Assembly: GCA_003153505.1 (NCBI GenBank) | Contig: PLZA01000044.1 | Coordinates: 215,189 to 279,188 of the forward strand | DNA length: 64,000 nt | Reading direction: 5' to 3' | Origin: Candidatus Dormiibacterota bacterium | GTDB lineage: Bacteria; Chloroflexota; Dormibacteria; Aeolococcales; Aeolococcaceae | Part shown: piece after piece, positions 9,765 to 18,201 of the stretch | Layout: each line of letters starts with the position of its first letter | How positions within the stretch are numbered: the stretch's first letter is position 1 | Notes under the pieces: model-generated | What the model was told of the DNA's origin: nothing | Databases searched by the model: none | The model's input: only the letters and a program-made list of their open reading frames with translations | Made by a program: the position numbers and the translations under genes

Positions 9765-10580
9765 TGGCTCGACGGAGATTGCCCGTCCAACTCGCCTGTC
9801 GCGTCCTCGCCGTCTCCGAATCCGGGTACTACGCGCGCCGCTCTCGGGCACCGTCGCCGCGCTCCATCCGCCATGCCTGGATCACTGACGTCATTTGCCA
9901 GTTGCACGTCGCGTCACGGGGCACCTACGGCGGTCGACGCATCCACGCCGACCTGACGCTGGGACGCGGCATTGCCATCGATCATGAGGCTGTGGCGATG
10001 CTCATGCGTCGTGCTGGGCTGCAAGGGATTTCCGGCCGGCCACGCTTCCGGCATGTCCCCGGCATTGCCACGGCGACCGACCGCGTCGAGCGCCAGTTCC
10101 ACCGTGACCACCGCGACGAATTGTGGGTCACCGATATCACCGAGCACCCGACCCGAGAGGGCAAGGTGTATTGCGCGGTGGTGCTCGACGCTTGGTCGCG
10201 CCGGGTGGTCGGTGGTCGATCGACTCGACGCCCGGTACGGCGCTGGTGACCAACGCTCTGGGGATGGCGATCGAGCAGCGTCGACCCCGAGGCGCCACGG
10301 TCATTCACAGCGACCAGGGCACGCAATTCACGTCCTGGGCCTTCACACGGCGCGCGATCGACTCCGGATTGCTGCCGTCGATGGGCTCGGTGGGCGATTG
10401 TTTCGACAACGCAGTCATCGAATCCTTTTGGAGCCGCATGCAGGTCGAGTTGCTCAACCGCAAGCCTTGGTCTACGCGCATCGAACTGGCCAGCGCCATC
10501 TTCGACTACCTCGAGATCTTCCACAATCGCCAGCGGCGTCACTCGTCGCTGAGTATGCTCATGGCAGCGCTCCGGGACTT
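9761..10580 (+). pseudogene. Frameshifted IS3-family orfB (transposase)
   Basis: The first part (RLPVQLACRVLAVSESGYYA, then RDELWVTDITEHPTREGKVY with the first catalytic Asp) is read from 9761 and hits a stop at 10247-10249. The remainder (WSIDSTPGTALVTNALGMAI, IHSDQGTQFTSWAF with the second Asp, GDCFDNAVIESFWSRMQVEL with the Glu) is in another frame. The shift lies at about 10213, where GGTGGT probably replaces GGTTGGT. The extreme C-terminus is not recognisable. The element cannot make an intact transposase. Confidence 0.8.
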
Positions 10581-10898
10581 TCGACTCCGACCTATTTGGG
10601 CGACTGCGACCCGAGGCTCAGAAGGAGATCGAGGGACTGCTACCGAGGCCGCCGTGACGCGAGCCTCGCTGCTGACATGCTCAAGGGACATTCCCGGATG
10701 CTCGCCTGGGGCGAGGTGCTCTTCTTCCAGCGGTCACGAGCGTCGTAAAGGTGCCGCGTGGCAGGCGGAAGGGTTCTCACTTCGCCACCTCCGTGATTTC
10801 GATCAGGCCGGCTTTAGCGAGGCGCTCGCAACGAGGCCGCTGTGCCGCCCGAATCGCTCCCTCGGCAGTCTTAGGAGCAACCCCAGCGCCTTTTCGAA
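10581..10898. other. No intact gene
   Basis: The stretch starts with a short plus-strand gene tail (to TGA 10655-10657) joined to the IS remnant. The rest shows no convincing coding frame, repeat or hairpin. It ends at the stop of the convergent metallopeptidase gene. Confidence 0.3.
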
Positions 10899-12161
10899 TC
10901 ACGCCCACCAGGGATAACCTCCAGCACCCCGGTGCATACGCTCCAGTTCTGCTTGCCCTTCGGAGAGACGCGTCAACCGCTCCTGGATCTCACCTCGGTA
11001 AGTTGGGTCAAGAAATCGGCGTCTCTCAACGTCTTCATTCTGGTCCCGCAACACGTGGAGCACGTCACGCAAACTCACAATATCCTCGACGATCATCGGC
11101 CACGTTTCATCGACTATCCGCTGCTTATCGCTACTCAACAGCCGCCGCCAAAAATTGTTGAGAAACAGGCCGTTGACAGTAAGCCTCACATCCGGGTGTG
11201 GATGAGTCATACCGTCGTACCTTGAGATCCTTGTCTGCGAGGTCCCGGCGAACGCCCAATAGAGCGCGTTAGTAGCGATGAACCACAGCCTGAGTTGCAG
11301 GCTTGGATCTTTGATGGCGCTTTCTGAAGCTTGGTATGACAGGAGATCGCCTGAGTGACCCCAGCGCGTCCATACAACAGAGGCTGCGTGGCAGTCGGCG
11401 TCTATCTCAAGCGCCTGGACCACGGGTGTGGGTAGCGCTGCGGCACGGTTCAGTGCCGGTGCCTCAAACAAGGGTTGCACCTGAGCATCTTCCTCAAACA
11501 AGCTCAGGTGACCTTTCACAATATGGCCGATCTCGTGACAGACGATAGCGTCCCATGCCACGGCTAGGCAAACGTAGTACGCGGCCCGCCTCACCGGGTC
11601 AATGGGTTGGCCCATAGACCGAATGCGCACGGTCGGCCTATCTGGAGGCGCGGAAGAAGCATCGCCTTCGAATGAGGGCTCCCAATTGATCTCCTCGCTA
11701 TCGTGGCTCGCCGATGAATAGCCGCCGCGCTCATCGATAAGGATCGGCCCATCATGACGCTCAACACTTGCGTCGCCGATGCTGCGGAACAGATCCCTGT
11801 GTCGAAAGATGTTGTTGTAGATTGTCGAAAGCGTAAGTGAGAGACCGGTTGTAATGCCGATCCAGCAGCTGTCGACACCGCGACCGACGACACAGGCATT
11901 CATACGCATGTCATCGACGATGCCAAGGTCAACCTCTGCCTCCGGCGTCGCCTTACCAAGCTTCTCTTGACCGAGCTGGTACCCAGCCAGCTCCGAAGCG
12001 CCAGTCTGACCCATGCGAAGCAACATGGACAGATAATTCTCTTGGTCAGGGTTCGGCAGATTGGCTAACTCAAGACGTCCACTGCCAACTGCTCGTCGCA
12101 TAGCGGCATCGAAGGCTTCCTTGTCGGCCAAGTTGGCACTAGTGTTCAGCCGTAGTGGCAT
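10899..12161 (-). CDS. Zinc metallopeptidase-like protein (HEIGH motif)
   Basis: The 420-residue protein contains the zincin motif HEIGH at residues 209-213 followed by VKGH. About 40 residues later comes LEIDADCHA (252-259), which could give the third acidic zinc ligand (E252 or D256) and resembles M48-like and related gluzincins. A weakly hydrophobic segment precedes the motif (YYVCLAVAWDAIVC). There is no signal peptide. The N-terminal 180 residues have no recognised domain and the C-terminus is charged and helical. Peptidase activity is inferred from the motif. Genes of this type are often found near toxins or defence loci, but the immediate neighbours are mobile-element debris. Confidence 0.65.
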   Translation of the reverse strand: MPLRLNTSANLADKEAFDAAMRRAVGSGRLELANLPNPDQENYLSMLLRMGQTGASELAGYQLGQEKLGKATPEAEVDLGIVDDMRMNACVVGRGVDSCWIGITTGLSLTLSTIYNNIFRHRDLFRSIGDASVERHDGPILIDERGGYSSASHDSEEINWEPSFEGDASSAPPDRPTVRIRSMGQPIDPVRRAAYYVCLAVAWDAIVCHEIGHIVKGHLSLFEEDAQVQPLFEAPALNRAAALPTPVVQALEIDADCHAASVVWTRWGHSGDLLSYQASESAIKDPSLQLRLWFIATNALYWAFAGTSQTRISRYDGMTHPHPDVRLTVNGLFLNNFWRRLLSSDKQRIVDETWPMIVEDIVSLRDVLHVLRDQNEDVERRRFLDPTYRGEIQERLTRLSEGQAELERMHRGAGGYPWWA

Positions 12162-12258
12162 CTCGGCTCATCGTCCCGCTGAATCCGCTCGATGCCCGTC
12201 CGAGTTCCATCCTGGTGCCGCCTATTCACTCCCATAGGACACCGTCCCCTTCAGCGGC

Positions 12259-12363
12259 AGTGATGTCCCGTAGTGTGGTGTAAATCCGCGGTGGCCTTCT
12301 TTGTCTACCTCGTCGGCAGCCCTGAGGTCACCCCGGATTTACACCACACTACGGGACATCACT
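12259..12363. repeat. Perfect 30-bp inverted repeat around a 45-bp core
   Basis: The bases 12259-12288 and 12334-12363 are exact reverse complements over 30 bp (arm beginning AGTGATGTCCCGTAGTG). The 45-bp centre encodes nothing. The arms look like two IS ends brought together by internal deletion, or a minimal MITE. No flanking target duplication is evident. The first 13 bases of the arm plus 4 flanking bases recur at 37907-37923. Confidence 0.85.
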
Positions 12364-12443
12364 GTCTTCTTGGCTCTCGCGGCGAATATGGCGTGGGCGC
12401 GAGTGGTCACCGCTGGGCACTTGCGACCGCTTGAGGGTAGTGC

Positions 12444-12487
12444 TCTTAATCCCTTGGTCACAGGTTCGAGTCCTGTGGTGGGTGCCA
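12444..12487 (+). other. 3' half of tRNA-Lys(CTT), probable attachment-site remnant
   Basis: The sequence starts in an anticodon loop (CTCTTAA, anticodon CTT) and continues with a 3' anticodon stem, variable loop, a perfect T-arm (ACAGG-TTCGAGT-CCTGT), acceptor strand GGTGGGT, discriminator G and encoded CCA. The 5' half is absent: the bases before the loop do not pair with TCCCT and no complementary acceptor lies upstream. This is the form left at the distal end of an element integrated into a tRNA gene. Confidence 0.75.
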
Positions 12488-12700
12488 ACACGGACTCGAA
12501 CCGCTTTCTCGGTCAGTGACCGGACAGGGCGTCCCAGCCGCCTACTGGCTGAGCCGAAGGGGTGGAGTCTCTACGACGGCCGAAAGGTTTGCAATGTGTA
12601 AGGCGAGGCCAGCCTCGGAGGATTCGAACCAATCCAGAGTCTATGCAGCCGCGCCGAACCGGTACGAGAAGTCGATGCTCCCGTCCGCGGTGGCACTCGC

Positions 12701-12722
12701 GCGGGAGACCCCCGTCTCCCGC
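12701..12722. repeat. Strong 9-bp hairpin
   Basis: GCGGGAGAC and GTCTCCCGC form a perfect 9-bp stem with a CCCC loop. There is no following T-tract. It lies in the non-coding stretch between the tRNA-Lys half and IS630. Confidence 0.5.
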
Positions 12723-12789
12723 TGTCACAGCCAGTTTCGATCTGGATCGGATCAGCCTCGATGGCGCCCTAAGTAGCCTGTAAGTTGAA

Positions 12790-12827
12790 TTGAGACCGTT
12801 CTCTCAATCGATTTGTCAGCAAATCGA
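12790..12827. repeat. Two adjacent perfect hairpins
   Basis: TTGAGA/TCTCAA (12790-12807, 6-base loop) is followed directly by TCGATTTG/CAAATCGA (12808-12827, 4-base loop TCAG). The two stems are back to back with no spacer. Their function is unknown; an RNA element, a terminator pair or a protein-binding site are all possible. Confidence 0.5.
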
Positions 12828-12955
12828 CTGAGGCGGTGATCGGATTGCGTGAAGCCGGGTCGGGCACGGGACACGCCGGTTCGGCGGACAGGGAGGAGAC
12901 CGCCCCGCTCGTCCGCGCATCGAAGTACTCCCTGGGCTGCTATGCGCTCGGCCTA

Positions 12956-14091
12956 GTGGAACGTCTCACTAATAGGTAGACAATGGCAGCGGGCTGTGCA
13001 ATGCTGCTCACATGTGGTCTCCAGCAGCACCCTTACCGGTTTCTCCTGAGCAACGCCGCAGCCTCGAAGCCTGGACCCGAGCGCACAACACACCGACCAT
13101 CGTGAACACGCGAGCGCGCATCGTGTTGCACGCCGCAGACGGGTGGTCCAACAACGCGATCGCCAACCAGTTGGGCGTGACCCGCACCTCGGTCATCGAG
13201 TGGCGCCGACGTTTTGGCGCTGAGGGCCTCGACGCACTCGGCAAGGTGCGTCCCGGCCGCGGACGGCCGCGCAGCATCAGCGCGGCGATGGTCGCGAAGA
13301 TCGTGCAGTTGACCATCAACACCGTGCCCAGGGGTGCGACCCACTGGAGTTGCCGGAGCATGGCCGCGCAGGTTGGGGTGAGCCCGGCCAGCGTGCAGCG
13401 CGTGTGGCACGAACATCGTCTCTATCCGCACCGGGTGAGCACCTTCAAGGTGTCCAAGGATCCGCAGTTTCTCGAGAAACTCACCGACGTGGTGGGCCTG
13501 TACCTGAACCCGCCCGACAACGCCGCCGTGCTCTGCATCGACGAGAAGACCATGATCCAGGCTCTGGATCGCACCCAGCCCGGCTTGCCGATCAAGCGTG
13601 GCAAGGCCGGCACCATGACTCACGACTACAAGCGCCACGGGACCATCGATCTCTTCGCGGCGCTCAACGTCCTCGACGGTGAAGTGGTCGGCCAATGCAG
13701 CGCACGGCACCGCCACCAAGAGTTCCTGCGCTTCCTGCGCAAGCTCGACCGAGAGTTTCCAGAATCCCTCGACCTGCACGTGGTGCTCGACAACTCCTCG
13801 ACCCACTCCGAGGCCAGCGTGCGCGCCTGGCTGGACGCCCATCCACGTTTCCAGCTGCATTTCGTGCCCACCAGCTCGTCGTGGTTGAACCTCGTGGAGA
13901 GTGTCTTCGCCGACCTCACCAAGCGGCGTCTGCGCCGCGGCACCTTCCCGAGCCTTGATCACCTCATCAAGGCCATCATCGAATACCTCGAGCAGCGCAA
14001 CCGGGATCCGAAACCCTTTGTCTGGACTGCGTCAGTCGACAGCATCCTTGCGAAGCTGCGCAGTTGTATGCCCATTACTGAGACGATCCAC
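12956..14091 (+). mobile_element. Intact IS630-family insertion sequence
   Basis: Terminal inverted repeats (GTGGAACGTCTCACTAAT at 12956 and the complement GTGGATCGTCTCAGTAAT ending at 14091) match at 16 of 18 positions. TA dinucleotides flank both ends (12954-12955 and 14092-14093), as expected for IS630 elements, which duplicate TA. The 1136-bp element carries one open transposase gene. Confidence 0.92.
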
Positions 14092-14094
14092 TAG
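13012..14094 (+). CDS. IS630-family transposase
   Basis: The 360-residue protein has an N-terminal helix-turn-helix (WSNNAIANQLGVTRTSVIEW) and a second winged-helix part (SMAAQVGVSPASVQRVW). A DDE core follows: LCIDEKTMIQALDRTQP (first Asp), LHVVLDNSSTH (second Asp) and SWLNLVESVFADLTKR (Glu). It is full length and open. The TAG stop (14092-14094) lies outside the terminal repeat and is supplied by the duplicated TA target plus the next genomic base, so reading depends on the insertion site. RBS choice is unclear; 13012 is an ATG. Confidence 0.92.
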   Translation: MWSPAAPLPVSPEQRRSLEAWTRAHNTPTIVNTRARIVLHAADGWSNNAIANQLGVTRTSVIEWRRRFGAEGLDALGKVRPGRGRPRSISAAMVAKIVQLTINTVPRGATHWSCRSMAAQVGVSPASVQRVWHEHRLYPHRVSTFKVSKDPQFLEKLTDVVGLYLNPPDNAAVLCIDEKTMIQALDRTQPGLPIKRGKAGTMTHDYKRHGTIDLFAALNVLDGEVVGQCSARHRHQEFLRFLRKLDREFPESLDLHVVLDNSSTHSEASVRAWLDAHPRFQLHFVPTSSSWLNLVESVFADLTKRRLRRGTFPSLDHLIKAIIEYLEQRNRDPKPFVWTASVDSILAKLRSCMPITETIH

Positions 14095-14184
14095 CAAACG
14101 TGTCCGTCAATCCGGGGCAGCCCCACGATGGTCAGGGAGGCACTATGGTCACCAGGCATCCAGCCCGATAAGGAGGTGCCTTAC

Positions 14185-14445
14185 ATGGGGACGCTAGTGT
14201 GTCATTTGTCAGGCGTGGCTCAAGTGGAGGAAGTTGAGGATGTCGGGGCGTTCTGGTTTGTGCAGACGAAAAGCGGAACGCTTCTGAGTTATCGAACCCG
14301 GACACAGCCGAAGCGTTTTGGGAACCGGCCAGGCGTCAAGTACGTGGTCCCTCAGGACCCGAACGGCTGGGCACTGTTCGGCCCTGCGGGCCGGCCTTGG
14401 TGCGGTATCGATCAGAGCAAGACGCTCGAGGATCTTGAGCTGTAG
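14185..14445 (+). CDS. Small hypothetical protein (86 aa)
   Basis: A strong AAGGAGG site at 14170-14176 is 8 bases before ATG 14185, which settles this start over an upstream in-frame ATG at 14128. The product (MGTLVCHLSGVAQVEEVEDV...) is acidic at the N-terminus, then basic and rich in Gly/Pro/Trp (DPNGWALFGPAGRPWCG). It looks like a compact beta-rich domain. The family is unknown. It stands alone just downstream of IS630. Confidence 0.6.
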   Translation: MGTLVCHLSGVAQVEEVEDVGAFWFVQTKSGTLLSYRTRTQPKRFGNRPGVKYVVPQDPNGWALFGPAGRPWCGIDQSKTLEDLEL

Positions 14446-15002
14446 GCGAACCGTCCGATCCGACCGTCGAGGCGCTCTCGCGGGATGGTCGACTGAGCGG
14501 CACGATCGGCCCCGGCAAGACGACCCCATCAACCGCCCACAACGCAGTGCCGTATCACCAGCGCATCGCGGGTGCTCCGACACAGTGGAGGTGGAAGTGG
14601 TCTCTACCCCCCACCCGGCGCTTCGCTGTATGGATCTCCAGCGGGCGATCGCACACCATCACGAAACCACGGTGCGGTCACCACCATCCCGCACTGATCG
14701 CGCACTCTTCCAGCGCTACGGACCCAGGACGCGGCAGTCGGTGGCGGCGCGATGCCGAGCACATCCCGTTGCGAATGACCACTGAGGCGGAGTCCGATTC
14801 TTGGACTGATGCCGCCGTCGTTGGTTGATGACGCAGGCGCTTGATGGGCGCATACGCCTCGTTATCGGCGGGGAGTGGGTCACGCGAAATGGTCCCGGTC
14901 GTCGCAATCGGCCAGTAGTGGTCAGGTCGTCGGGCGGCTCGAGGTTTCGAGGCCGCGGGGGTACGCTCGTCTGCTCGACGGGTTTCGACACCGAGTTGAC
15001 CC
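14446..15002. other. No gene recognised
   Basis: Several overlapping short frames exist on both strands, but none has a ribosome site, family motif or protein-like composition. I see no repeat or tRNA here. Confidence 0.4.
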
Positions 15003-15857
15003 TTAAGGGAGAGATCCCTTGTGCTTGCTACGCTCGAGCACGGATACGATGGCCCCGATCGCGCCTGCGGTCAATATATGTTTGCCGGGTCGGATCAACG
15101 GCAACAAGTCCGACGCCCCGGTGACTGTGGCTCTCGGGAAGTCGATTCGACCATTTGGGACGCGCGCTTTGGTGGAGACGACCAGGACGTTGATCCAGCC
15201 GACGCCGCATCCAGCCATGTCGAGACCGCGGCGAACCGTCGTGGCCCTCGCCACTGCTTGATCCACGGAGTTCGTCCGCTTGATGCCATTGCAGAAGAGG
15301 TCCCCGCCTCGTTGTTCAAATCGGCCCCGCCAGTTCTTGGTCTCGATGACCCAGATGCCGGTAGGTCCTACCACCATGTGGTCGATGTTGGACTTCTTGC
15401 CGTGCGACGCAACGGTGACGTCGTGCAGGGTGTGGAAGGAGTCGGGGAGCATGTCAAGGAGCGCTGCGACCATCCTTTCACCGAAGTAGCCGCTCAGCCA
15501 GTTGTCTGGGTTGAGCCGCGTTCTGTCGAGAACGGGTAGGCAAAGAAGGGCGATCGCGACGCACCCATCGATGACGAGACCAGCCGTCCCACCTCGCCCG
15601 AGTGCGTAGCCGACTCCGAGGAATGCGAGCGCGATCACCACCGCGGGGACGTACAGTCGTCGGAGTCCCTGCTGGAGGACGTACGCGCCTGGCTCATGAG
15701 GCTCAAAGGTGGGCGGGGGCGGGTCCTTCATCGCGCATCGGAGGCTAGAACACTCCGGACGGTCTGGGGGATGTGAACTTGGGACGGCTTTCCGGGCTTT
15801 CTGGACGACCCTCCGAACTGCATCCCAGCTGAGGCGGTCAGCGACGCTCCGGTTCAC
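15003..15857 (-). CDS. Membrane-anchored NERD (nuclease-related domain) protein
   Basis: Two hydrophobic helices (LYVPAVVIALAFLGVGYALG and AGLVIDGCVAIALLCLPVL) precede a NERD-type domain. The domain shows SGYFGERMVAALL, then NIDHMVVGPTGIWVIETKNW with the Asp and E-x-K of a PD-(D/E)XK-like core, followed by VDQAVARATTVRRGL. The open frame starts at 15857 (284 aa), but ATG 15731 (MKDPPPPTFEPHEPG) may be the true start because the extra 42 residues are low in structure. NERD proteins are widespread in actinomycetes as membrane-anchored domains of uncertain function, possibly DNA processing. Confidence 0.8.
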   Translation of the reverse strand: MNRSVADRLSWDAVRRVVQKARKAVPSSHPPDRPECSSLRCAMKDPPPPTFEPHEPGAYVLQQGLRRLYVPAVVIALAFLGVGYALGRGGTAGLVIDGCVAIALLCLPVLDRTRLNPDNWLSGYFGERMVAALLDMLPDSFHTLHDVTVASHGKKSNIDHMVVGPTGIWVIETKNWRGRFEQRGGDLFCNGIKRTNSVDQAVARATTVRRGLDMAGCGVGWINVLVVSTKARVPNGRIDFPRATVTGASDLLPLIRPGKHILTAGAIGAIVSVLERSKHKGSLP

Positions 15858-15874
15858 CCGGGTCGTTCAGGTGC

Positions 15875-16246
15875 TCAGGCTGTCGTGAACACCGCTGCCA
15901 GGCTCGCCTCCTCCCATGCTCCAAAGGAGCTGCTGTCGGCGAGGAACCGCGCCCAGGCATCGAGCAAGATCTCCGTAACGGTACCGGTGCGTGCTCGGGT
16001 CGTCATGGAGTCGGTGATGCCGATCGCTCGGCATGCTTGAACCACCTCAGTGGCCACGAAGTCGAGCAGATCATCCGGATAGCAGAGGTGATAGGACGGC
16101 GATCTTGCTCTCAGCTGATGCGCAGCGAATCGGTCCCACAGTTCCTGGACTGCAACGACATCCTCGACGGCCCCAGACGCCTGCAAGGCAGCGAGAACGA
16201 TTCGCATCCGGGCATCATGGGCAGGATGGGTACGCCGGGCGCGCAA
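15875..16246 (-). CDS. Hypothetical protein
   Basis: The 123-residue frame (or 110 residues from ATG 16207) encodes a helical acidic protein (VVAVQELWDRFAAHQL, TVTEILLDAWARFLADSSS). No motif is recognised and no clear ribosome site is seen. It lies 17 bases upstream of the NERD protein on the same strand, suggesting co-transcription. The reading is supported mainly by protein-like composition. Confidence 0.45.
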   Translation of the reverse strand: MRARRTHPAHDARMRIVLAALQASGAVEDVVAVQELWDRFAAHQLRARSPSYHLCYPDDLLDFVATEVVQACRAIGITDSMTTRARTGTVTEILLDAWARFLADSSSFGAWEEASLAAVFTTA

Positions 16247-16398
16247 ACCCCAGCACTCGCCGGGTTACCTCGCCTAAGCATCGGTGGTGCCGCCGATGCT
16301 CGCTTACCTTCGTACGGCGGCGACCCGCCCAAGATCGCGTCGAACTGGGGCACGACCGTCGTCGGGTCGTCGATTTCGACCCGGGTTGGCGCATGTCT

Positions 16399-16842
16399 TC
16401 AGGGGAGAGTGGCCGCCGCAGCCGGTGGTGTGCCCGCTGAGGGGCCGCCCGCCATGATGGCGTTGGCGCGTTTATCGATCGTCTGCGTGAGCGCCTGCTG
16501 CCCCACCCCGAAGATGATCGCCCACGCCACCAAAGCAGTCCCCGACTGGGGCGTGAGGATCCCGAGGATTCCGTGCTGCAGCACGAAAAGACCAACCAGA
16601 GAGATCGTGGCTCCCGCGGGAAGCTTGAGCACCGCTTGGGCAACAGCGAGGGTAAAGGGGCCCCCTGAGATGCTGACGCTGAGCAGCAGGATCAGGGCAC
16701 CAACCGCGCCGACGACGAGACCTGCGAAGCCGAGCAGGAAGATGTCGCCGGAGCCGGGCGCGGCTCCACTGGGGCAAGGCGGTTGTGACGTCGCGTTCGA
16801 GGCGCACAAAGAGAGGAAGTTCGGATCTATCCAGCCAATCAA
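16399..16842 (-). CDS. Small membrane protein with three or four helices
   Basis: This 147-residue frame starts with TTG at 16842. It contains hydrophobic segments DIFLLGFAGLVVGAVGALIL, a LAVAQAVLKLP...LVGLFVLQHGILGIL region and LVAWAIIFGVGQQAL, and ends in an Ala/Pro-rich tail. No family is recognised; the short loops resemble phage holin-like or secretion-accessory proteins, but that is only a guess. The plus-strand metallo-beta-lactamase remnant starts just beyond its 5' end, so its true N-terminus may have been altered by that junction. Confidence 0.55.
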   Translation of the reverse strand: MIGWIDPNFLSLCASNATSQPPCPSGAAPGSGDIFLLGFAGLVVGAVGALILLLSVSISGGPFTLAVAQAVLKLPAGATISLVGLFVLQHGILGILTPQSGTALVAWAIIFGVGQQALTQTIDKRANAIMAGGPSAGTPPAAAATLP

Positions 16843-16862
16843 CGAGAGGAGGAGGAGTCCTG

Positions 16863-17591
16863 CGCGAGGGTGGCCCAGTGAGGGCGTCCGAGGACGGGCG
16901 GCTCCGGATGCATACCCTGGCGGGAGGGCTCACCCTCACGGTGCTGTCACCCGGGCAGGCACAACTGGCGAATCTACGAAAAGAATGGCATCGTGTCCTC
17001 ACGGCGGCCGGACTGGATCCGACGCAACCGCAGGGGTAGGCGGAGGCTCAGCGGCTCGCGCAGCTGGCTGCACGCAAGGGCGTTAACCTCGATATTCTCG
17101 GGAGTTATGCGCCGGACGTGCACACCCTCGCCGCGCTGCCGTTCGTTGGCGACCGCGCGGTCGCCAACGGCAGCAGCATCGTGGTGCTCGCCGAATACGA
17201 GGGCAGGAGCGTGCTCTTGGGCGCGGACGCTTTTCCCGAGGTGGTGGAAGCGAGCGTGAATCGACTCGTCGCGAGTCGCATGACCCACAACCTTCGTATC
17301 GACGCCTTCAAGGTCTCCCATCACGGCAGCAGGCACAACACCAGCAACGATCTCCTTGCCGTGCTCGATTGCCCCCGCTACCCCTACTCCACGAACGGAA
17401 ACATCTTCGGTCACCCCGACCCCGAGGCAGTGTCCAGGGTCGTGGTCAAGGGGAGCAGTGAGCCGACGTTGTGTTTCAACTACGTCAGTGAGCGAAACGA
17501 GATGTGGGCAGACCCGCTGCTCATGCGAGCGGCGGGGTTTCACGCCGTCTTCCCATCCGCGGGCTCATCTGGAGTGGTGATCGAACTCTGA
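16863..17591 (+). pseudogene. 5'-truncated metallo-beta-lactamase-fold hydrolase with in-frame TAG
   Basis: One frame runs from about 16863 to TGA 17589-17591 with a single TAG at 17037-17039. Before it: MHTLAGGLTLTVLSPGQAQL and LRKEWHRVLTAAGLDP. After it: ARKGVNLDILGSY, GSSIVVLAEYEGRSVLLGAD, then FKVSHHGSRHNTSNDLLAVL and IFGHPDPEAV. The SHHGS strand-end His residues are those of an MBL-fold metallohydrolase (ComEC-tail/RNase-Z-like class). The N-terminal HxHxDH motif is missing, so the gene is truncated at a junction with the membrane gene on the other strand. The amber codon lies between well-conserved-looking halves, so it is probably a recent mutation. Confidence 0.75.
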
Positions 17592-18158
17592 GAGGACGTG
17601 AGAAACAGGTCGTTCCGAGGGAAGGGCTGAACGGCGATATCGCATCAAGGAGCGGGGTATGCGTCTCGCTAAGCCGCCGGCCGTGACCTTCGCCTTCCGC
17701 GAGCGTGGAGGCCGAGTAGGCCCGAAACAGACGTTTGCTCTCGATCTGCGGGTATGAGGCAATCCTTTCGACTCGTGAGCATTCAGAACGCCGCGATGTA
17801 ACGAAGCCTCCGACAGCCTCGGGACCGAGGTCTTCCCGCCATAGAGTTCGAGCTCACCATTTGAAGAACGCGACGCAGTGGTTGATTCCAGCGGAGCCTT
17901 GATGACTCAAAAAGGCTGAATCCGAAACGATGTACAGCGCAGTCCGGTTCGTGATGCAACGACGTCGGGGGGCGTCGCAAGCGGGATCCCCGGCGGGACG
18001 GAGCGCGACGATGGCGTTGTCGACCTCTCCTCCAGTCTCAGACCTGCCGTACCGTACTCCACGCGGCGCAGCACCGCCGAGTTGATCGTCTCGTCTGTGA
18101 GCTCGAGTGCCATCGATCCGTACGACTACCCGACCGGGGGTACCCCTGAAACTAGAGA
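17592..18158. other. No gene recognised
   Basis: No convincing coding frame is seen on either strand. A GGGGGTACCCC palindrome lies at about 18136-18146, near the hairpin described next. Confidence 0.4.
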
Positions 18159-18181
18159 GAGCGCCACCCCGAGTGACGCTC
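18159..18181 (-). terminator. Possible terminator hairpin of the phosphoesterase pseudogene
   Basis: GAGCGCCAC (18159-18167) pairs with GTGACGCTC (18173-18181) with one mismatch and a short loop. It lies 20 bases past the minus-strand stop at 18202. The T-tract is weak, so confidence is low. Confidence 0.3.
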
Positions 18182-18201
18182 CCCAGCGGCTACTAGTTTG
18201 A

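Larger units (their letters stand above)
9394..10580 (+). mobile_element. Decayed IS3-family element, right end missing
   Basis: The left terminal repeat TGTGCCCCGGGTTTCGTGG begins at 9394 and resembles the ends of the intact IS3 element at 5104. orfA and orfB follow in the usual order, but both are frameshifted and no matching right inverted repeat is found before 10900. Transposase homology fades at about 10560, where a different frame (about 10577-10657, ending in GLLPRPP) looks like the tail of an unrelated gene, so the right end seems to have been lost by recombination. Confidence 0.75.

Noticed and set aside
10123..10917. Independent 264-residue gene
   Set aside because: It is the second half of the frameshifted IS3 orfB followed by unrelated sequence.
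12259..12363. Intrinsic terminator
   Set aside because: Arms of 30 bp with a 45-bp loop and no T-tract do not fit a terminator.
13033..13962. 309-residue minus-strand frame
   Set aside because: It is the antisense of the IS630 transposase, which has full DDE motifs on the plus strand.
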